Shown: positions 9,199 through 19,135, counted from the first letter of the stretch. The stretch is DNA of 64,000 nt from Myxococcaceae bacterium (GCA_019694575.1 JAIBBR010000010.1:1-64000), one strand, 5' to 3'. Numbers and translations: made by a program. The notes: generated from the sequence alone by a model not told the origin.

Positions 9199-10120
9199 GA
9201 CGGCCTCCCAACTTGGTGCGACGAATGGGGGGTTGAAAGCCGGGCAGGTTGCTTAACCCGCCCTTGCCGGTGAAGGTTGAGGGCAACCCACCTGGGAACG
9301 CCGAGCCCGCAGGGCCGCGTGAGGCTGCCCACTGCGATTGGGCCATGACTGGCATGCCGTCGGTCGGGTCGACCATGCCCGGCCCTCTCGGGTTGGGCAC
9401 GGGCTTGGCGACAACCTGGCCGTTGTCGGTGCGCACCATGACTTCTCCGCCTTGCGTCGTCACGCCCGCCGCCGCGATCGCGCCGCCGTTGCGATCAGTG
9501 CCGGGGCCGAGCGACACCACATGGGTCACCACGTCGAGGCTCTCGGTGAGGTTGCCTTCTTTCCAGGTCACGGTGAGGTGCACTTCACGCACTGACTTGG
9601 TGAGCTGCTCAATCATTTGCGTCAACTGCGTCGACATCATCGCCGTCGCGGGCCCCGCCATCAGGGCCGCGAGCGGGTTGGCCGCGGCATTTCCGTTTGC
9701 CGTGGCGGCTGCTTGCCCGGCGCCGCCGCTCATCGCGCTCATCATTGCCGACAGTGGGTCTTTACCGTCGCCGCCCATGGGAATGTTGAACAGTGCCCCA
9801 ATCGCCTGCTCGGGCTTCAAGTGGGTTGTCTTGGGCGCGATGATTTTCGAGCGCCATTTGAATGAAGACCACCCGTCGTCGGTAAAGTCGCCCGCGTCTT
9901 CTTCGTCGTCAGCGGCGAAGCCCTTGTCATAGAGCTGCTGCTCGATGTCGGTCATTTTTGATCGCGCCAGCAGGTTGGCGACGGTGAGCTTCTTGGCGTA
10001 CACGTGCGAAGCCAGCGCAGTCGAGTTGACGTTGAAAATCGCCATCAGCGACAGCGCCAGCACGGTGAGCGCGACCACGCATTCGAGCAAGGTGAAGGCC
10101 CTGTCGGCGCGCCGTTTCAT
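9191..10120 (-). CDS. gspI: Type II secretion minor pseudopilin GspI, with long low-complexity region
   Basis: 309 residues with the prepilin motif RAFTLLECVVALTVLALSL at about 7-25. Typical GspI proteins have 120-130 residues. Here a Gly/Ala/Met-rich insertion lies at about 105-165, and an extra Gly/Pro-rich tail follows the conserved VREVHLTVTWKEG segment. The mature position 5 glutamate is present. It sits between gspH and gspJ with 4- and 8-base overlaps, which supports the GspI assignment in spite of the size. The extra regions may be surface loops of the pseudopilus tip. Confidence 0.88.
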   Translation of the reverse strand: MKRRADRAFTLLECVVALTVLALSLMAIFNVNSTALASHVYAKKLTVANLLARSKMTDIEQQLYDKGFAADDEEDAGDFTDDGWSSFKWRSKIIAPKTTHLKPEQAIGALFNIPMGGDGKDPLSAMMSAMSGGAGQAAATANGNAAANPLAALMAGPATAMMSTQLTQMIEQLTKSVREVHLTVTWKEGNLTESLDVVTHVVSLGPGTDRNGGAIAAAGVTTQGGEVMVRTDNGQVVAKPVPNPRGPGMVDPTDGMPVMAQSQWAASRGPAGSAFPGGLPSTFTGKGGLSNLPGFQPPIRRTKLGGRLE

Positions 10121-10848
10121 GACCGGGGCACCTCGACTTCTTCAGGCACCACGTTGATGCGGCCGGTGAGTGGCGACACCAAAATTGTCCACACGTTGCT
10201 GCCTTGACTGACTTCAATTTGCGCGCGCTCGGTGAAGCCTTGGGGAAAGAAATACAAGTACGCCGCGCCCTCTTTCACCGGCTCGTGCTGGTGACGCGTC
10301 CACACCGTGACCTTCACCGCGTCGTCGAATGACTTCTCAGAGACCTCGGAGTCAGAATACGCCGCGTACTTGGCGGCTGCTTCGACCCGGTCTTTTTCGC
10401 GCGCGAGCAACTCTTCGACCGACGGCGTACCCTCGGAAGATGTTCCTAAGAAGCGGGGGCGGCCAAACCCGTCGTCGTGTTTCTTGTCGTCGGCGTTGCG
10501 CGCTTCTTTGAGCTCGGCGTCGCGGTCTTTGCGAGCGGTGATGCCGCCTTCAGCGCATTCGGCCCGGTACTTCACTTGGCCGCCGCTGCCTTCTTCGCCC
10601 TTGCTCTTGGGCAAGTCGAACACCAACCGGCAGGTGCGGCCCTTGAGCGCGGCGCTGTCGTAGAGGGCGCGAATCACTCCGGCCAATTCAGAAGTCGCGG
10701 TCTTTGCTTTGGTGCCGGTAATGGCTCCGGCTGAAATCACCACCCCGCCGATAATCAACGACGTCACTGCGATGCCGATGACCAACTCAATCAGGGTGAA
10801 GCCTGACTGAGTTGAGGCAGACCGCGAATGTCGGCGCAGGGTGGGCAT
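10117..10848 (-). CDS. gspH: Type II secretion minor pseudopilin GspH
   Basis: 243 residues. The prepilin signal QSGFTLIELVIGIAVTSLI is at about 14-32, with the conserved Gly and Glu+5. It is larger than the usual 150-190 residues because of a charged central segment (about 85-150, rich in Lys, Asp and Glu). GspH sits just below the GspI-J-K tip. It is 6 bases downstream of gspG and overlaps gspI by 4 bases. Confidence 0.9.
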   Translation of the reverse strand: MPTLRRHSRSASTQSGFTLIELVIGIAVTSLIIGGVVISAGAITGTKAKTATSELAGVIRALYDSAALKGRTCRLVFDLPKSKGEEGSGGQVKYRAECAEGGITARKDRDAELKEARNADDKKHDDGFGRPRFLGTSSEGTPSVEELLAREKDRVEAAAKYAAYSDSEVSEKSFDDAVKVTVWTRHQHEPVKEGAAYLYFFPQGFTERAQIEVSQGSNVWTILVSPLTGRINVVPEEVEVPRS

Positions 10849-10854
10849 GACACG

Positions 10855-11289
10855 CTAATTTTTGGCCGCCGGGTTCTTGCTCGAAATGTCTTCGTCGAGG
10901 CCGCTGCCGCCCGGAGAACCGTCGTTGCCGTAGGTCATCACCACCGGCTTGCCGCCTTCGTTCAAGTAAACATAGTCATTGCCCCAAGGGTCTTTTTGCA
11001 GCTCCTTGATGCACTGTTTGTCGACGAGCTCCTTCAGACCGGTGCCGGTGTCGGGGTACTTGCCGTTGCGGGCCTTGCACAAGTCCAAACCTTGCATCAG
11101 CGCGCCAATGTCGAGCCGGGCTTTGTCTTGTTTGGCTTTGTCGAGCGTGGGAATGACCGCGACGACGATGGCGCCCATCAGCAGGCCCAAAATGGTGATC
11201 ACCACCACGATTTCAATCAGTGTCATGCCGCGTTGGCGGCGGCGTTGGCTTCGGTGCAGCGACTTCATGAGAAAAACCTTTCTAGACAT
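10855..11289 (-). CDS. gspG: Type II secretion major pseudopilin GspG
   Basis: 144 residues, standard size. The prepilin motif is QRGMTLIEIVVVITILGLL, with Gly before the cleavage site and Glu+5. The C-terminal calcium-site region carries DPWGNDYVY and the typical glycine-rich end. GspG polymerises into the pseudopilus that drives substrates through GspD. Two starts are possible: the ATG at 11289, preceded by GGAG nine bases upstream, and an internal ATG at 11268, preceded by AGAAAGG. The upstream small ORF overlaps the first by eight bases. Confidence 0.95.
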   Translation of the reverse strand: MSRKVFLMKSLHRSQRRRQRGMTLIEIVVVITILGLLMGAIVVAVIPTLDKAKQDKARLDIGALMQGLDLCKARNGKYPDTGTGLKELVDKQCIKELQKDPWGNDYVYLNEGGKPVVMTYGNDGSPGGSGLDEDISSKNPAAKN

Positions 11290-11395
11290 AAAAAATAACT
11301 CCTACACATACGAGACTGACCGCCATACCTAAGACAACAGCTGCGGCCACCCGTTGAATCCACACATCGCGAATCGCCACTGATTGATTGGTCAT
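11282..11395 (-). CDS. Small single-pass membrane protein between gspF and gspG (candidate)
   Basis: A 37-residue frame starts MTNQSVAIRDVWIQRV and continues into one hydrophobic helix (AAAVVLGMAVSLVCVGVIF), ending four bases before the start of a second possible gspG start region; its stop overlaps the gspG start at 11289. It begins 4 bases after the gspF stop, so it fits the operon spacing exactly and fills a 110-base gap in an otherwise tightly packed operon. The ribosome-binding site is weak. I do not know a named family; it could be a small T2SS accessory peptide or a chance frame. Confidence 0.45.
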   Translation of the reverse strand: MTNQSVAIRDVWIQRVAAAVVLGMAVSLVCVGVIFYV

Positions 11396-11399
11396 CACG

Positions 11400-12668
11400 T
11401 CACCGAATGGCTGAGTTCAACTGCATGATGGGCATCAGAATCGAGAAGGCGACGAAGGCAATCACGCCGCCCATGAGCACAATCATCAAAGGTTCGAGCA
11501 ACGACGTCAGCGCGCCGACGCGCACGTTCACTTGTGACTCATAACTGTCGGCCACGTTCACCAGCATGTCTTCGAGCTGGCCCGAGCGTTCGCCGATCGC
11601 CACCATGTGGTACACCAGCGGGGGAAATTCGCCCGAGCGCTTGAGCGGCGTGGCGATGCTTTCACCTTCGCGAATGGCGTCGCGCGCTTTGTCGACCACG
11701 TCAGACAACACGCTGTTGGTGACGACGTTTTTCACGATGTCCATCGCGGTGAGCAAGGGCACACCGCTCTTGAGCAGCGTGGCCAGGGTGCGTGAAAAGC
11801 GTGCCACCGAGAGCATGCGCGAGAGCGGCCCGAAGACCGGTAGCTTGAGCACCATGCGGTCCCACTTGGGCTTGCCGGTTTCGCTGCGGGTCCACACCAC
11901 CGAGCCGACGATGCCGCCAATCAGCACGGGGAAAATCACGAACCACCAATTCGAAAACAAGTTGGACATGAAAATCAGCATCTGGGTTGAAAGTGGCAAC
12001 ACGGCCTTCATGTCGATGAAGATCTTCGTCACCTTCGGCACCACCACTGTCATCAACAGCACCAACACGCCGCCGCCGATCACCATCATGATGACGGGGT
12101 ACACCATGGTGCCGATGATCTTTTGCCGCAAGCGGGCTTGGCCTTCGGTGAATTCAGCCAGACGCAAGAGCACTGAGTCCAACGCGCCTGAATGCTCACC
12201 CGCGCGAATCATGTTCACGAAGAGGTGGCCGAACACTTTCTGGTGGTGGCCGAGCGCGTCAGCGAGCGAAGAGCCTTCATTCACCCGCTGCTTCACGTCA
12301 GAGAGCACGCGCTTCAACTGCTCCTTGTCGACTTGATCAACCAACGCGGTGAGCGACTCGACCAACGTCACACCGGCGGCGAGCAGGGTGGCGAGCTGCC
12401 GCGTCATGATCGCGATATCGTCGGTGGTGATTGAACCGCGCGTCAGCTTTCGCAAGTCGACGTTGGCGTTGAGCACGTCGGCTTTGCCGGGCGCCGCTTT
12501 GCCATTCTTCGGCCGCGCCGTGCCGGTTTGGCTCTCACCCAACACGTCGGTGAGAAACACGCCTTCTTTACGCAGCAGTGCACGCAAACCCTTCGGTGAC
12601 TCGGCTTCTTTCAGCCCGCTGATCACCTTGCCTGCCTCGTTGAGGCCTTTGAATTCGTAGACCGCCAT
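11400..12668 (-). CDS. gspF: Type II secretion inner-membrane platform protein GspF
   Basis: About 422 residues. It has two repeated GspF domains of roughly 120 residues (conserved LLAAGVTLVESL and LLKSGVPLLTAMD segments) and three membrane helices, ending in LLEPLMIVLMGGVIAFVAF. GspF is the polytopic core of the inner-membrane platform that contacts GspE and GspL. I use the ATG at 12668 (MAVYEFKGLN), which matches family N-termini and lies 7 bases after the gspE stop. There is a charged Lys-rich linker near residues 50-75. Confidence 0.95.
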   Translation of the reverse strand: MAVYEFKGLNEAGKVISGLKEAESPKGLRALLRKEGVFLTDVLGESQTGTARPKNGKAAPGKADVLNANVDLRKLTRGSITTDDIAIMTRQLATLLAAGVTLVESLTALVDQVDKEQLKRVLSDVKQRVNEGSSLADALGHHQKVFGHLFVNMIRAGEHSGALDSVLLRLAEFTEGQARLRQKIIGTMVYPVIMMVIGGGVLVLLMTVVVPKVTKIFIDMKAVLPLSTQMLIFMSNLFSNWWFVIFPVLIGGIVGSVVWTRSETGKPKWDRMVLKLPVFGPLSRMLSVARFSRTLATLLKSGVPLLTAMDIVKNVVTNSVLSDVVDKARDAIREGESIATPLKRSGEFPPLVYHMVAIGERSGQLEDMLVNVADSYESQVNVRVGALTSLLEPLMIVLMGGVIAFVAFSILMPIMQLNSAIR

Positions 12669-12675
12669 GGCGCGT

Positions 12676-14463
12676 TTACAAGTCTTCCTGCGTGACTGAG
12701 AGAACCTCGGCGATGGTCGTTTCACCCGCGGCCACCTTGCGCGCGCCGTCGTCGAGCAAAGTGAGCATGCCTTTTTCCATCGCCTTCTTCTTGATGGTGT
12801 TCGAATCGATGTTCTTGAGCACCAGCTGCCGCACGTCGTCGTCGACCAGCAGCAGCTCGTAAATGCCAGTGCGGCCCCGGTAGCCGTTCTGGTTGCACTG
12901 CACGCAGCCTTCAGCCTTGTAGACGGTGCTCCCGCCGAAGGCTTTGAAGCGCTCGCGGCTCATACCCAACTTCGCCAGCTCGTCGTCGGTGGGGGTATAG
13001 GGCACCCGGCAATCGCCGCACACCCGACGCACCAAACGTTGCGCCAAAATCGCGGTCAGCGAGCTGGCCACCAAGAAAGGCTCGATGCCCATTTCAACCA
13101 GGCGGGTCACCGCGCCGGCAGAGTCATTGGTGTGCACGGTCGAGAACACCAAGTGGCCGGTGAGCGACGCTTGAATGGCGATTTCGGCGGTCTCTTTGTC
13201 GCGAATTTCGCCGACCATGATGATGTCGGGGTCTTGGCGCAAAAATGAACGCAGCCCGCTGGCGAAGGTGAGCCCAATTTTGGGGCTGATCGCCATTTGC
13301 CCGATGCCTTTCAGCTGGTATTCGACCGGGTCTTCGACGGTCAGAATGTTGAGGTCGGGCGTGTTGATGCGTGAGAGCGCGCCGTAGAGCGTGGTGGTCT
13401 TGCCGCTACCGGTGGGGCCGGTGACCAGTACGATGCCGTGCGCGCGGCGAATGACTTGATCGACTTCAGTCAGAATCTCTTGGCTCATGCCGATTTCGGC
13501 CAAGTCGAGCAGGGTGGCGTTCTTGTCGAGCAAACGCATCACGATGCGCTCGCCATGCGTGGTGGGAATGGTCGAGACGCGAATGTCGATGTCGCGGCCG
13601 GCCAGCTTGATGCGAATACGGCCGTCTTGTGGCAAGCGTTTTTCGGCGATGTTCAGCTGCGCCATAATCTTCACGCGGCTGATGATTGAATTTTGATAGC
13701 GGCGGGGCGGTTTGATCACCTCTTGCAGCACGCCGTCGACGCGAAAGCGCACAATCAGCTCGCGCTCCATCGGCTCGATGTGAATATCGCTGGCGCGTTC
13801 TTTGGCGGCGCGAAAGAGCAGCGAGTTGACGAGGCGAATAATGGGCGCTTCGTCGCCGGTATCGAGCAGGTCTTGCGTCTCTTCGAGCTTTTGCTCTACC
13901 GCCTGAAGGTCATTGGCCTCCATTTCGTCGACCACTTGCTCGGCTTCGTTGAGCGCGCGATCGTAAGCGTTGTTGATGGCGTCGGTGATGGTGGCGGCGC
14001 GGGCGACGCGCAACGTGATGTCTTGGCCGAGCAGCATGCGCGCGTGATCAACCATCGACGTGTCGAGCGGGTCGGCCACCGCCACCGCGACGTAGTCACC
14101 GTCAGCCTTGAGCGGAATGAGCAGCGATTGCTTGGCAAAGTTGATCGGCACCCGCTTCACCAGCTCGGGGTCAATGTCGTCTGAAGTGATGTTGGCGATG
14201 GCCGGCAAATCAAGCTGCGCGGCAAGCGCTTTCACCAACTCGTCTTCGGTGATGGCCTTCAAGCCCACCAGCAGCTCACCCAAGCGGCCGCCTTTTTCAG
14301 ACTGCTGCGCGAGGGCTTCGTTGAGCTTTTCTTCCGACAGCCCAGCGGTGTTCATCAGAATCATGCCCAGTGGCTTGCCAAAGAGAAACGCCGGCCCTTG
14401 CGCCACCACTTGGGTGCGCTCGGTAATCGGGTTGGCAGTCAGGGCCTGTTCGCGTTGGCTCAA
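12676..14463 (-). CDS. gspE: Type II secretion ATPase GspE
   Basis: 595 residues. An N-terminal MshEN-type domain (about 30-180) is followed by the secretion ATPase domain with Walker [11 protein letters not shown] (349-358), Asp and His boxes, Walker [16 protein letters not shown], and the tetracysteine zinc motif (CGDC, then CVQC, about 485-530). It powers pseudopilus assembly from the cytoplasm. The start is a TTG whose TTGA overlaps the gspD stop, implying translational coupling. An ATG at residue 34 or 37 would cut into the MshEN domain. Confidence 0.95.
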   Translation of the reverse strand: MSQREQALTANPITERTQVVAQGPAFLFGKPLGMILMNTAGLSEEKLNEALAQQSEKGGRLGELLVGLKAITEDELVKALAAQLDLPAIANITSDDIDPELVKRVPINFAKQSLLIPLKADGDYVAVAVADPLDTSMVDHARMLLGQDITLRVARAATITDAINNAYDRALNEAEQVVDEMEANDLQAVEQKLEETQDLLDTGDEAPIIRLVNSLLFRAAKERASDIHIEPMERELIVRFRVDGVLQEVIKPPRRYQNSIISRVKIMAQLNIAEKRLPQDGRIRIKLAGRDIDIRVSTIPTTHGERIVMRLLDKNATLLDLAEIGMSQEILTEVDQVIRRAHGIVLVTGPTGSGKTTTLYGALSRINTPDLNILTVEDPVEYQLKGIGQMAISPKIGLTFASGLRSFLRQDPDIIMVGEIRDKETAEIAIQASLTGHLVFSTVHTNDSAGAVTRLVEMGIEPFLVASSLTAILAQRLVRRVCGDCRVPYTPTDDELAKLGMSRERFKAFGGSTVYKAEGCVQCNQNGYRGRTGIYELLLVDDDVRQLVLKNIDSNTIKKKAMEKGMLTLLDDGARKVAAGETTIAEVLSVTQEDL

Positions 14464-17078
14464 TTAAGCTCCGGTTCAGGCGTGGCCGGCGGAGCAGGCA
14501 CCGGCGCCGGTGCGTCGGGCGCATTGCCGGGTACCGGCTCGCGCAAGTTGCCAGGTGGGGTTGCTCCCTCGGGTGAAGGGGCAGGCGAGGCCGGCGTCGG
14601 TGCCGGGTTGGTAGGCGCCGCGGTGCCACCGGGCAGAATCAACTTTTCACCGGGAGAACCGGGGCCGCCGTTCTCGAGCTTGTTCATTTCTTTGTTGAGC
14701 ACCTGGGTCATTTTCGCGAGCGGGCCGGCCTTGCGAGAAAAGTCGATCGCCACGTCGTAAGTGCCGACTTGGCCGTAGAACTGCTCGACGAATTGCTGAC
14801 GCTCTTTCAGCTTGCGCTCGAAGATGCGGCGAAAATCGCTGCTGTCTTTAATGATGTACGGCGTGAGAAACAGCAGCAGGTTGGTTTTCACCTTCTTGTG
14901 CGTCTGGCTGCGAAAGAGGTGCCCGAGCAGAGGAATGTCGCCCAGAATCGGCACCTTGTTCACGCTCTCGAGCGTGCGCTCTTGCATGATGCCGCCGATC
15001 ACCACCGTCTCTTGGTCTTTGGCCACCACGGTGGTCTTCGCGCTGCGCTTCGACGTCGGGGGCCCGGCTGACGTGTTGTCGCCCGGAGCCACGTCTTCGA
15101 CTTGCTCGTTGATCACCAAGCGTACGAAGTCGCTGTCGTTGATCTGCGGCTTCACCGAAAGCTTGAGCTCTACCGGCAACCGCTGGGGAATGCCGATGCC
15201 CCCCAAGGCGCCGAGTGCCCCCAAGCCGCCCAACCCGCCCAGACCACCGAGCAGTGAGTTGGCGCCGGTGGTGCCGGGCAACGCGCTGGCCAAGCCGCTC
15301 AAGCCGCCCAGGCCCGCCGTCGGCGCGGCCACGAAGGGTATCGTCTGACCGACCACGAACTCGGCTTCTTCGTTGTCGCTGGTCAAAATGTGCGGCGTCG
15401 AGAGCACGTTCACGTCAGAGCTGACTTGCAGCGCGTGCAACACCAAACCGAAAGCGGGAATTTGCACGCCGCCGAACGAGAGGTTGGGCACCATGGGGCC
15501 CTGCAGACCGGCGAGAAAACCGCCGAAGCTGGCAATGCTGGCCAGGTTGAGTGAAGGAGGCACCGATTGCCCGGTGTACTTGGTGCCAAACACCACCGGC
15601 AGCCGTTCGCCACCCGTGGGCGAAGGCAAGGTCGCTCCGGTGTGCAGGTTGACGCCCAGCTCGGTGTTGCGGTCTAAGTTTACTTCCATGATGACTGCTT
15701 CGATGAAGACTTGGCGGCGGGGAATGTCGAGCTTCTCAATGACCCGCACCATCGAGCGGTAGTCGTTCTGGCTGGCGATAATCACCAACGAGTTGGTCGT
15801 CTTGTCGGCCGACACTTTCACTTCGCCTTGAAACAATTCGGCGGCGGTGCTGGTGCGCGGTGCCCCAGCGGGAGGCGGCGGCGCGCCAGGTACTGCCTTG
15901 GGGCGGTTGGCGGTGCCTTGGGTGAGCGCGTTGAGCGTGTTTTGTAGCTCTTCGGCGTTGGCGTTTTCTAAGTAATAAACGTTGATGCGGCCGCCACCGT
16001 CGGCGATGGGCACGTCGATCTCACGAATCAACCCCATGATCCGCTCCAACGCGGCGGGGCTGGCCACGACGATCAACTTGTTGGTGCGCTCATCGGGTAT
16101 CAGCTGAGACAAAGTGGCCGGGCCGCCCGAAGAACCGTCAGCGCCAGCGGCGGCACCGGGAGCGGCGGGCGGAGGCGGTGCACCCGGCGGTGCGGGCGCC
16201 GGCAACGGGGCGATCGACCCTGGGCGTTGGCCTGGGCGCGCACCTTTGTTCTCAAAGAGCTTTTGCACCTTGTCGGCGATTTCTTGCGCGGTGGCGTAGC
16301 GAATTTGCAGCACGCGCACCTCGTCGCTCGAAGAACGCGAGTCGAGTTGCTCGACGACTTTTTCTAACCGGTGAATGTTGGAGCCCAAGTCGTTGACGAT
16401 GATGGTGTCAGGCTGAAAGGGAATGGTGTCGCCCGAGGGGCTGACGAGCTGCTGCAGCACGCCGCGCACTTGCTCAACTTCAGCGTACTTGAGCTTGAAC
16501 ATGCGGGTGACCATCTGCTCGTTCAGCGTGTAGGCCGCTTCGGGGTCGGTGATCAGCGGAATGGGAAACTGCTTCGCGCGCTGCTTGTCGACGATCTTGA
16601 GAAACTTGCCATGCGGGTAGAGCGACAGGCTGTTGGCGTCGAGCGCGGCCAAGAACGCGGCATAGAAACCTTCACCGTCGACTTCGGCACGGCCGTTTTC
16701 AGGCCCGACGATGGTGATTTTGCCGCGCACGTTCTCGGGCAAAATGAATGTCTTGCACGTGGCGTCTGACACCTGCTGCACCAATTTTTCGATGTCGACT
16801 TTTTCGAAATAGATGTTGTAGCGGGCCTTCTTGCGCACTTCTTCGCAGGTCGGTTTGGGCGCTTTGACCGTGCCGGGAGCGGGCGTGGCGGTCGGCGCGG
16901 GGGGCACTCCAGCAGGGGGCACGCCGGCGGGCACTGCGTCGGGCACAGCGCCCAGCACGCGGTTGGGCGGCGAGGGCACCACGCGTCGCTCGGGGCGGGG
17001 CGGTGGCGCGGGGGCTTGGGCCAGCACCGGCAGCGCGGTGAGGACGACGAGCGAGATGAATGAACGGTGCATAGGCAT
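14460..17078 (-). CDS. gspD: Type II secretion outer-membrane secretin GspD
   Basis: 872 residues. A signal peptide (cleaved after VLAQA) and a Pro-rich segment are followed by N0 and three N domains, then the secretin barrel (VFIEAVIMEVNLDRNTELGV; VVIGGIMQERTLESVNKVP; LLLFLTPYIIKD). Two Gly/Pro/Ala-rich insertions interrupt the N domains and one Gly-rich run (GLGGLGGLGALGALGGIG) lies in the gate region. A Pro-rich tail ends the protein. It forms the outer-membrane channel. The gene follows gspC by 6 bases. No pilotin gene is seen nearby. Confidence 0.95.
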   Translation of the reverse strand: MPMHRSFISLVVLTALPVLAQAPAPPPRPERRVVPSPPNRVLGAVPDAVPAGVPPAGVPPAPTATPAPGTVKAPKPTCEEVRKKARYNIYFEKVDIEKLVQQVSDATCKTFILPENVRGKITIVGPENGRAEVDGEGFYAAFLAALDANSLSLYPHGKFLKIVDKQRAKQFPIPLITDPEAAYTLNEQMVTRMFKLKYAEVEQVRGVLQQLVSPSGDTIPFQPDTIIVNDLGSNIHRLEKVVEQLDSRSSSDEVRVLQIRYATAQEIADKVQKLFENKGARPGQRPGSIAPLPAPAPPGAPPPPAAPGAAAGADGSSGGPATLSQLIPDERTNKLIVVASPAALERIMGLIREIDVPIADGGGRINVYYLENANAEELQNTLNALTQGTANRPKAVPGAPPPPAGAPRTSTAAELFQGEVKVSADKTTNSLVIIASQNDYRSMVRVIEKLDIPRRQVFIEAVIMEVNLDRNTELGVNLHTGATLPSPTGGERLPVVFGTKYTGQSVPPSLNLASIASFGGFLAGLQGPMVPNLSFGGVQIPAFGLVLHALQVSSDVNVLSTPHILTSDNEEAEFVVGQTIPFVAAPTAGLGGLSGLASALPGTTGANSLLGGLGGLGGLGALGALGGIGIPQRLPVELKLSVKPQINDSDFVRLVINEQVEDVAPGDNTSAGPPTSKRSAKTTVVAKDQETVVIGGIMQERTLESVNKVPILGDIPLLGHLFRSQTHKKVKTNLLLFLTPYIIKDSSDFRRIFERKLKERQQFVEQFYGQVGTYDVAIDFSRKAGPLAKMTQVLNKEMNKLENGGPGSPGEKLILPGGTAAPTNPAPTPASPAPSPEGATPPGNLREPVPGNAPDAPAPVPAPPATPEPELN

Positions 17079-17084
17079 GTTTTT

Positions 17085-18050
17085 CTAGCGGGGAATAGAG
17101 ACAGTCGATTTGACGGTAGAGCCGTTGCGCAGCACTTCGAATTCGAGGCGCGATGACTCTTTGAGCTTCGTGTAGAGCTCGAGTGCTTTTTCGGGGCTGT
17201 TCATGTCGTAGCCGTTGATGCGTTTGATCACGTCGCCGTTTTGAATGCCGAGCTTCGAGTAGATCGAATCGGGGCGAATCGAGAACAGCTTGAAGCCGTT
17301 GGCGACGCCGTTTTCGAACGACGGCACGATGCGGGCTTGCATGGCCACGTCGTTCAAGTTGGCGAGCGTCTTGTCGACCTCAGCGCGCGGCACCTCGTAC
17401 TCGTTCTCGCCCGTCTTTTTGATCGTCGAGCCCAAGGCCACCGACGGCGGAGGGTTGTTGTTACCGGCCGGCGCAGAGGGTGCACTGGGAGGTGGCGTGT
17501 ACACCGCGGCGGCCGCGCCATCACCCGCTGACCCGTCGATGAACTCTTTGTGGTTGTTGTTGTTGATAATCACCCGCTCGCGTTCGATTTCGAGAATGGT
17601 GGCGCCCATCACCAAATCGCCGACCATGTAGGTCGCCGTTTTTTGGGTGCTCACGTCTTGAATCGACGACATCGACCACTCGGGCAGCCCCGACAACAAC
17701 GTGCCCAACAGCTTGAGCCGCAGACCGGTGCGCACCGGCTGCGCGTTGGGGTCGAGCACACCTTGTACCGGTTCGGTAATTTCGGGCTCTTTAGGCACCG
17801 GCAACCCAGTCACCGCGGCCACGCGCTCTAAGTTGAGCGCCGCCATTTGCTCCTGCTGCACGATGCGGGGAGCGACCTTATTTTTGGCCCCCGCCGGCGC
17901 CGGCATCACCAACGGCTCGAGAAAGCCGTTCACCATTCTGGCCACCAACAGCGCGACAAGAAAGATGAATATGAGGTGAACAACCCAGAAGTGTTTCTTA
18001 AATAGGAGTTCCACGGCAACGTGAGCCAAGAGCAAGCCAGGTGCCAGCAA
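17085..18050 (-). CDS. gspC: Type II secretion protein GspC
   Basis: Up to 321 residues. A membrane helix (VVHLIFIFLVALLVARMV) is followed by the homology-region domain (about 110-150) that binds the N0 domain of GspD and a C-terminal PDZ domain (SIYSKLGIQNGDVIKRING). GspC links the inner-membrane platform to the secretin. It is the first gene of the operon. The start is uncertain: a TTG at 18050 gives the longest frame, while a GTG at 18014 gives a more typical short cytoplasmic segment. The 172 bases upstream should hold the operon promoter, but no strong sigma-70 or sigma-54 site is obvious to me. Confidence 0.9.
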   Translation of the reverse strand: MLAPGLLLAHVAVELLFKKHFWVVHLIFIFLVALLVARMVNGFLEPLVMPAPAGAKNKVAPRIVQQEQMAALNLERVAAVTGLPVPKEPEITEPVQGVLDPNAQPVRTGLRLKLLGTLLSGLPEWSMSSIQDVSTQKTATYMVGDLVMGATILEIERERVIINNNNHKEFIDGSAGDGAAAAVYTPPPSAPSAPAGNNNPPPSVALGSTIKKTGENEYEVPRAEVDKTLANLNDVAMQARIVPSFENGVANGFKLFSIRPDSIYSKLGIQNGDVIKRINGYDMNSPEKALELYTKLKESSRLEFEVLRNGSTVKSTVSIPR

Positions 18051-18222
18051 GAAGCCTGAATTTACTTAAGAAATGCGCAGTTCTTCGCCGCCGCGATGGA
18101 CAAAATGTCAGGCCCCGACTGTTGGCGATGACGGGCTGTCAGCGAACTGGGGTGGCGGACTTTCCGTGTTTCCCTTCGGCTATTGAGCGACCCCGGGCAG
18201 TCGAACTACGAGGACCTGCACC

Positions 18223-19119
18223 ATGGCCGCCGATCGCGTCGACAAAAGCTGGGGTTCAAAAGGTTTGGGCGGGTACACCGTCGAAGCCATTCTGGGCACA
18301 CTCAAACACTACGGAGTGAGCGTCACCGAGGCAGCATTCAAAGCCTCCGCCGAAAAAATGTACCCGCTCGACTTCGTGCGCCAGTGGGTGGTGGGTTGGA
18401 AGGGCACTGGTCAATTCGGGTCATTTCCACTCGCCGCGGCCGATGAGCTCTGGCACCGGTGGGTGGGCGAAAAACTCAACCCCGATCACCTTACCCACGA
18501 GCTGATGACATTGATGGCTCTGCTCACTGCGCAACCCCGCTCCGACACCGCCGAAGTCACCAAGGCCTTCGAGGTGCTCGAAGGGCACAAGGCCGAAATG
18601 CCGGGGCCGGGCGACTTGCGCGAGCAATTTGTCGCCGAAATGGTCTTTCGCATGGACGACGCGCTCTCTACGTTTAATCGCCTGGGCGAGACGCTGGCCG
18701 GGCAGGGGCGGGGTGAAGAGGCGTTGCGTTTCGTGGCCTTCGAAGAATTTCTCTTTCCCGTGCGCGAAGGCAGTGCCACGGCGCTGGTCAAGGCCGCGCT
18801 GGGCAAAAAAGAAGAGGCCATCGCTGACCTGATAAAAATTGCCGACGACGCGAAGCGCGACCCCCATGCGCGTTTATCGGCTGTCGACGCGCTGCTTCAT
18901 TTCGAAGAAATTGCCAAAGCCAAGCCGGTCACTCTCGCGATGCTCGAATTGGCGCAAGAGGGCAAAGACCTCGAGCTGGCGGTCGAATTGGCTGAGCGGC
19001 TGCGTTTCATCGCCAATTCGTTGGGGCCCTCACCCGAACGCGCTGAGTTGTTGGCCCGGGTCATGGCGCTCATCGATCAACTCGAAGGGCCTACCATCGG
19101 TCGCCTCGAAGACCCTTAA
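18223..19119 (+). CDS. Uncharacterised helical-repeat (TPR-like) protein
   Basis: 298 residues, starting at an ATG with GAGGA eight bases upstream. I do not recognise a named family. The sequence is almost wholly alpha-helical, with no signal peptide or membrane segment. The second half has TPR-like helix pairs (FNRLGETLAGQGRGEEALRF; ALVKAALGKKEEAIADLIKI). It is divergent from gspC, sharing a 172-base upstream region, and converges with the NtrC-type regulator with a 16-base gap. A cytoplasmic scaffold role is plausible but not shown. Confidence 0.8.
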   Translation: MAADRVDKSWGSKGLGGYTVEAILGTLKHYGVSVTEAAFKASAEKMYPLDFVRQWVVGWKGTGQFGSFPLAAADELWHRWVGEKLNPDHLTHELMTLMALLTAQPRSDTAEVTKAFEVLEGHKAEMPGPGDLREQFVAEMVFRMDDALSTFNRLGETLAGQGRGEEALRFVAFEEFLFPVREGSATALVKAALGKKEEAIADLIKIADDAKRDPHARLSAVDALLHFEEIAKAKPVTLAMLELAQEGKDLELAVELAERLRFIANSLGPSPERAELLARVMALIDQLEGPTIGRLEDP

Positions 19120-19135
19120 CCGAACTGCACCTTCG

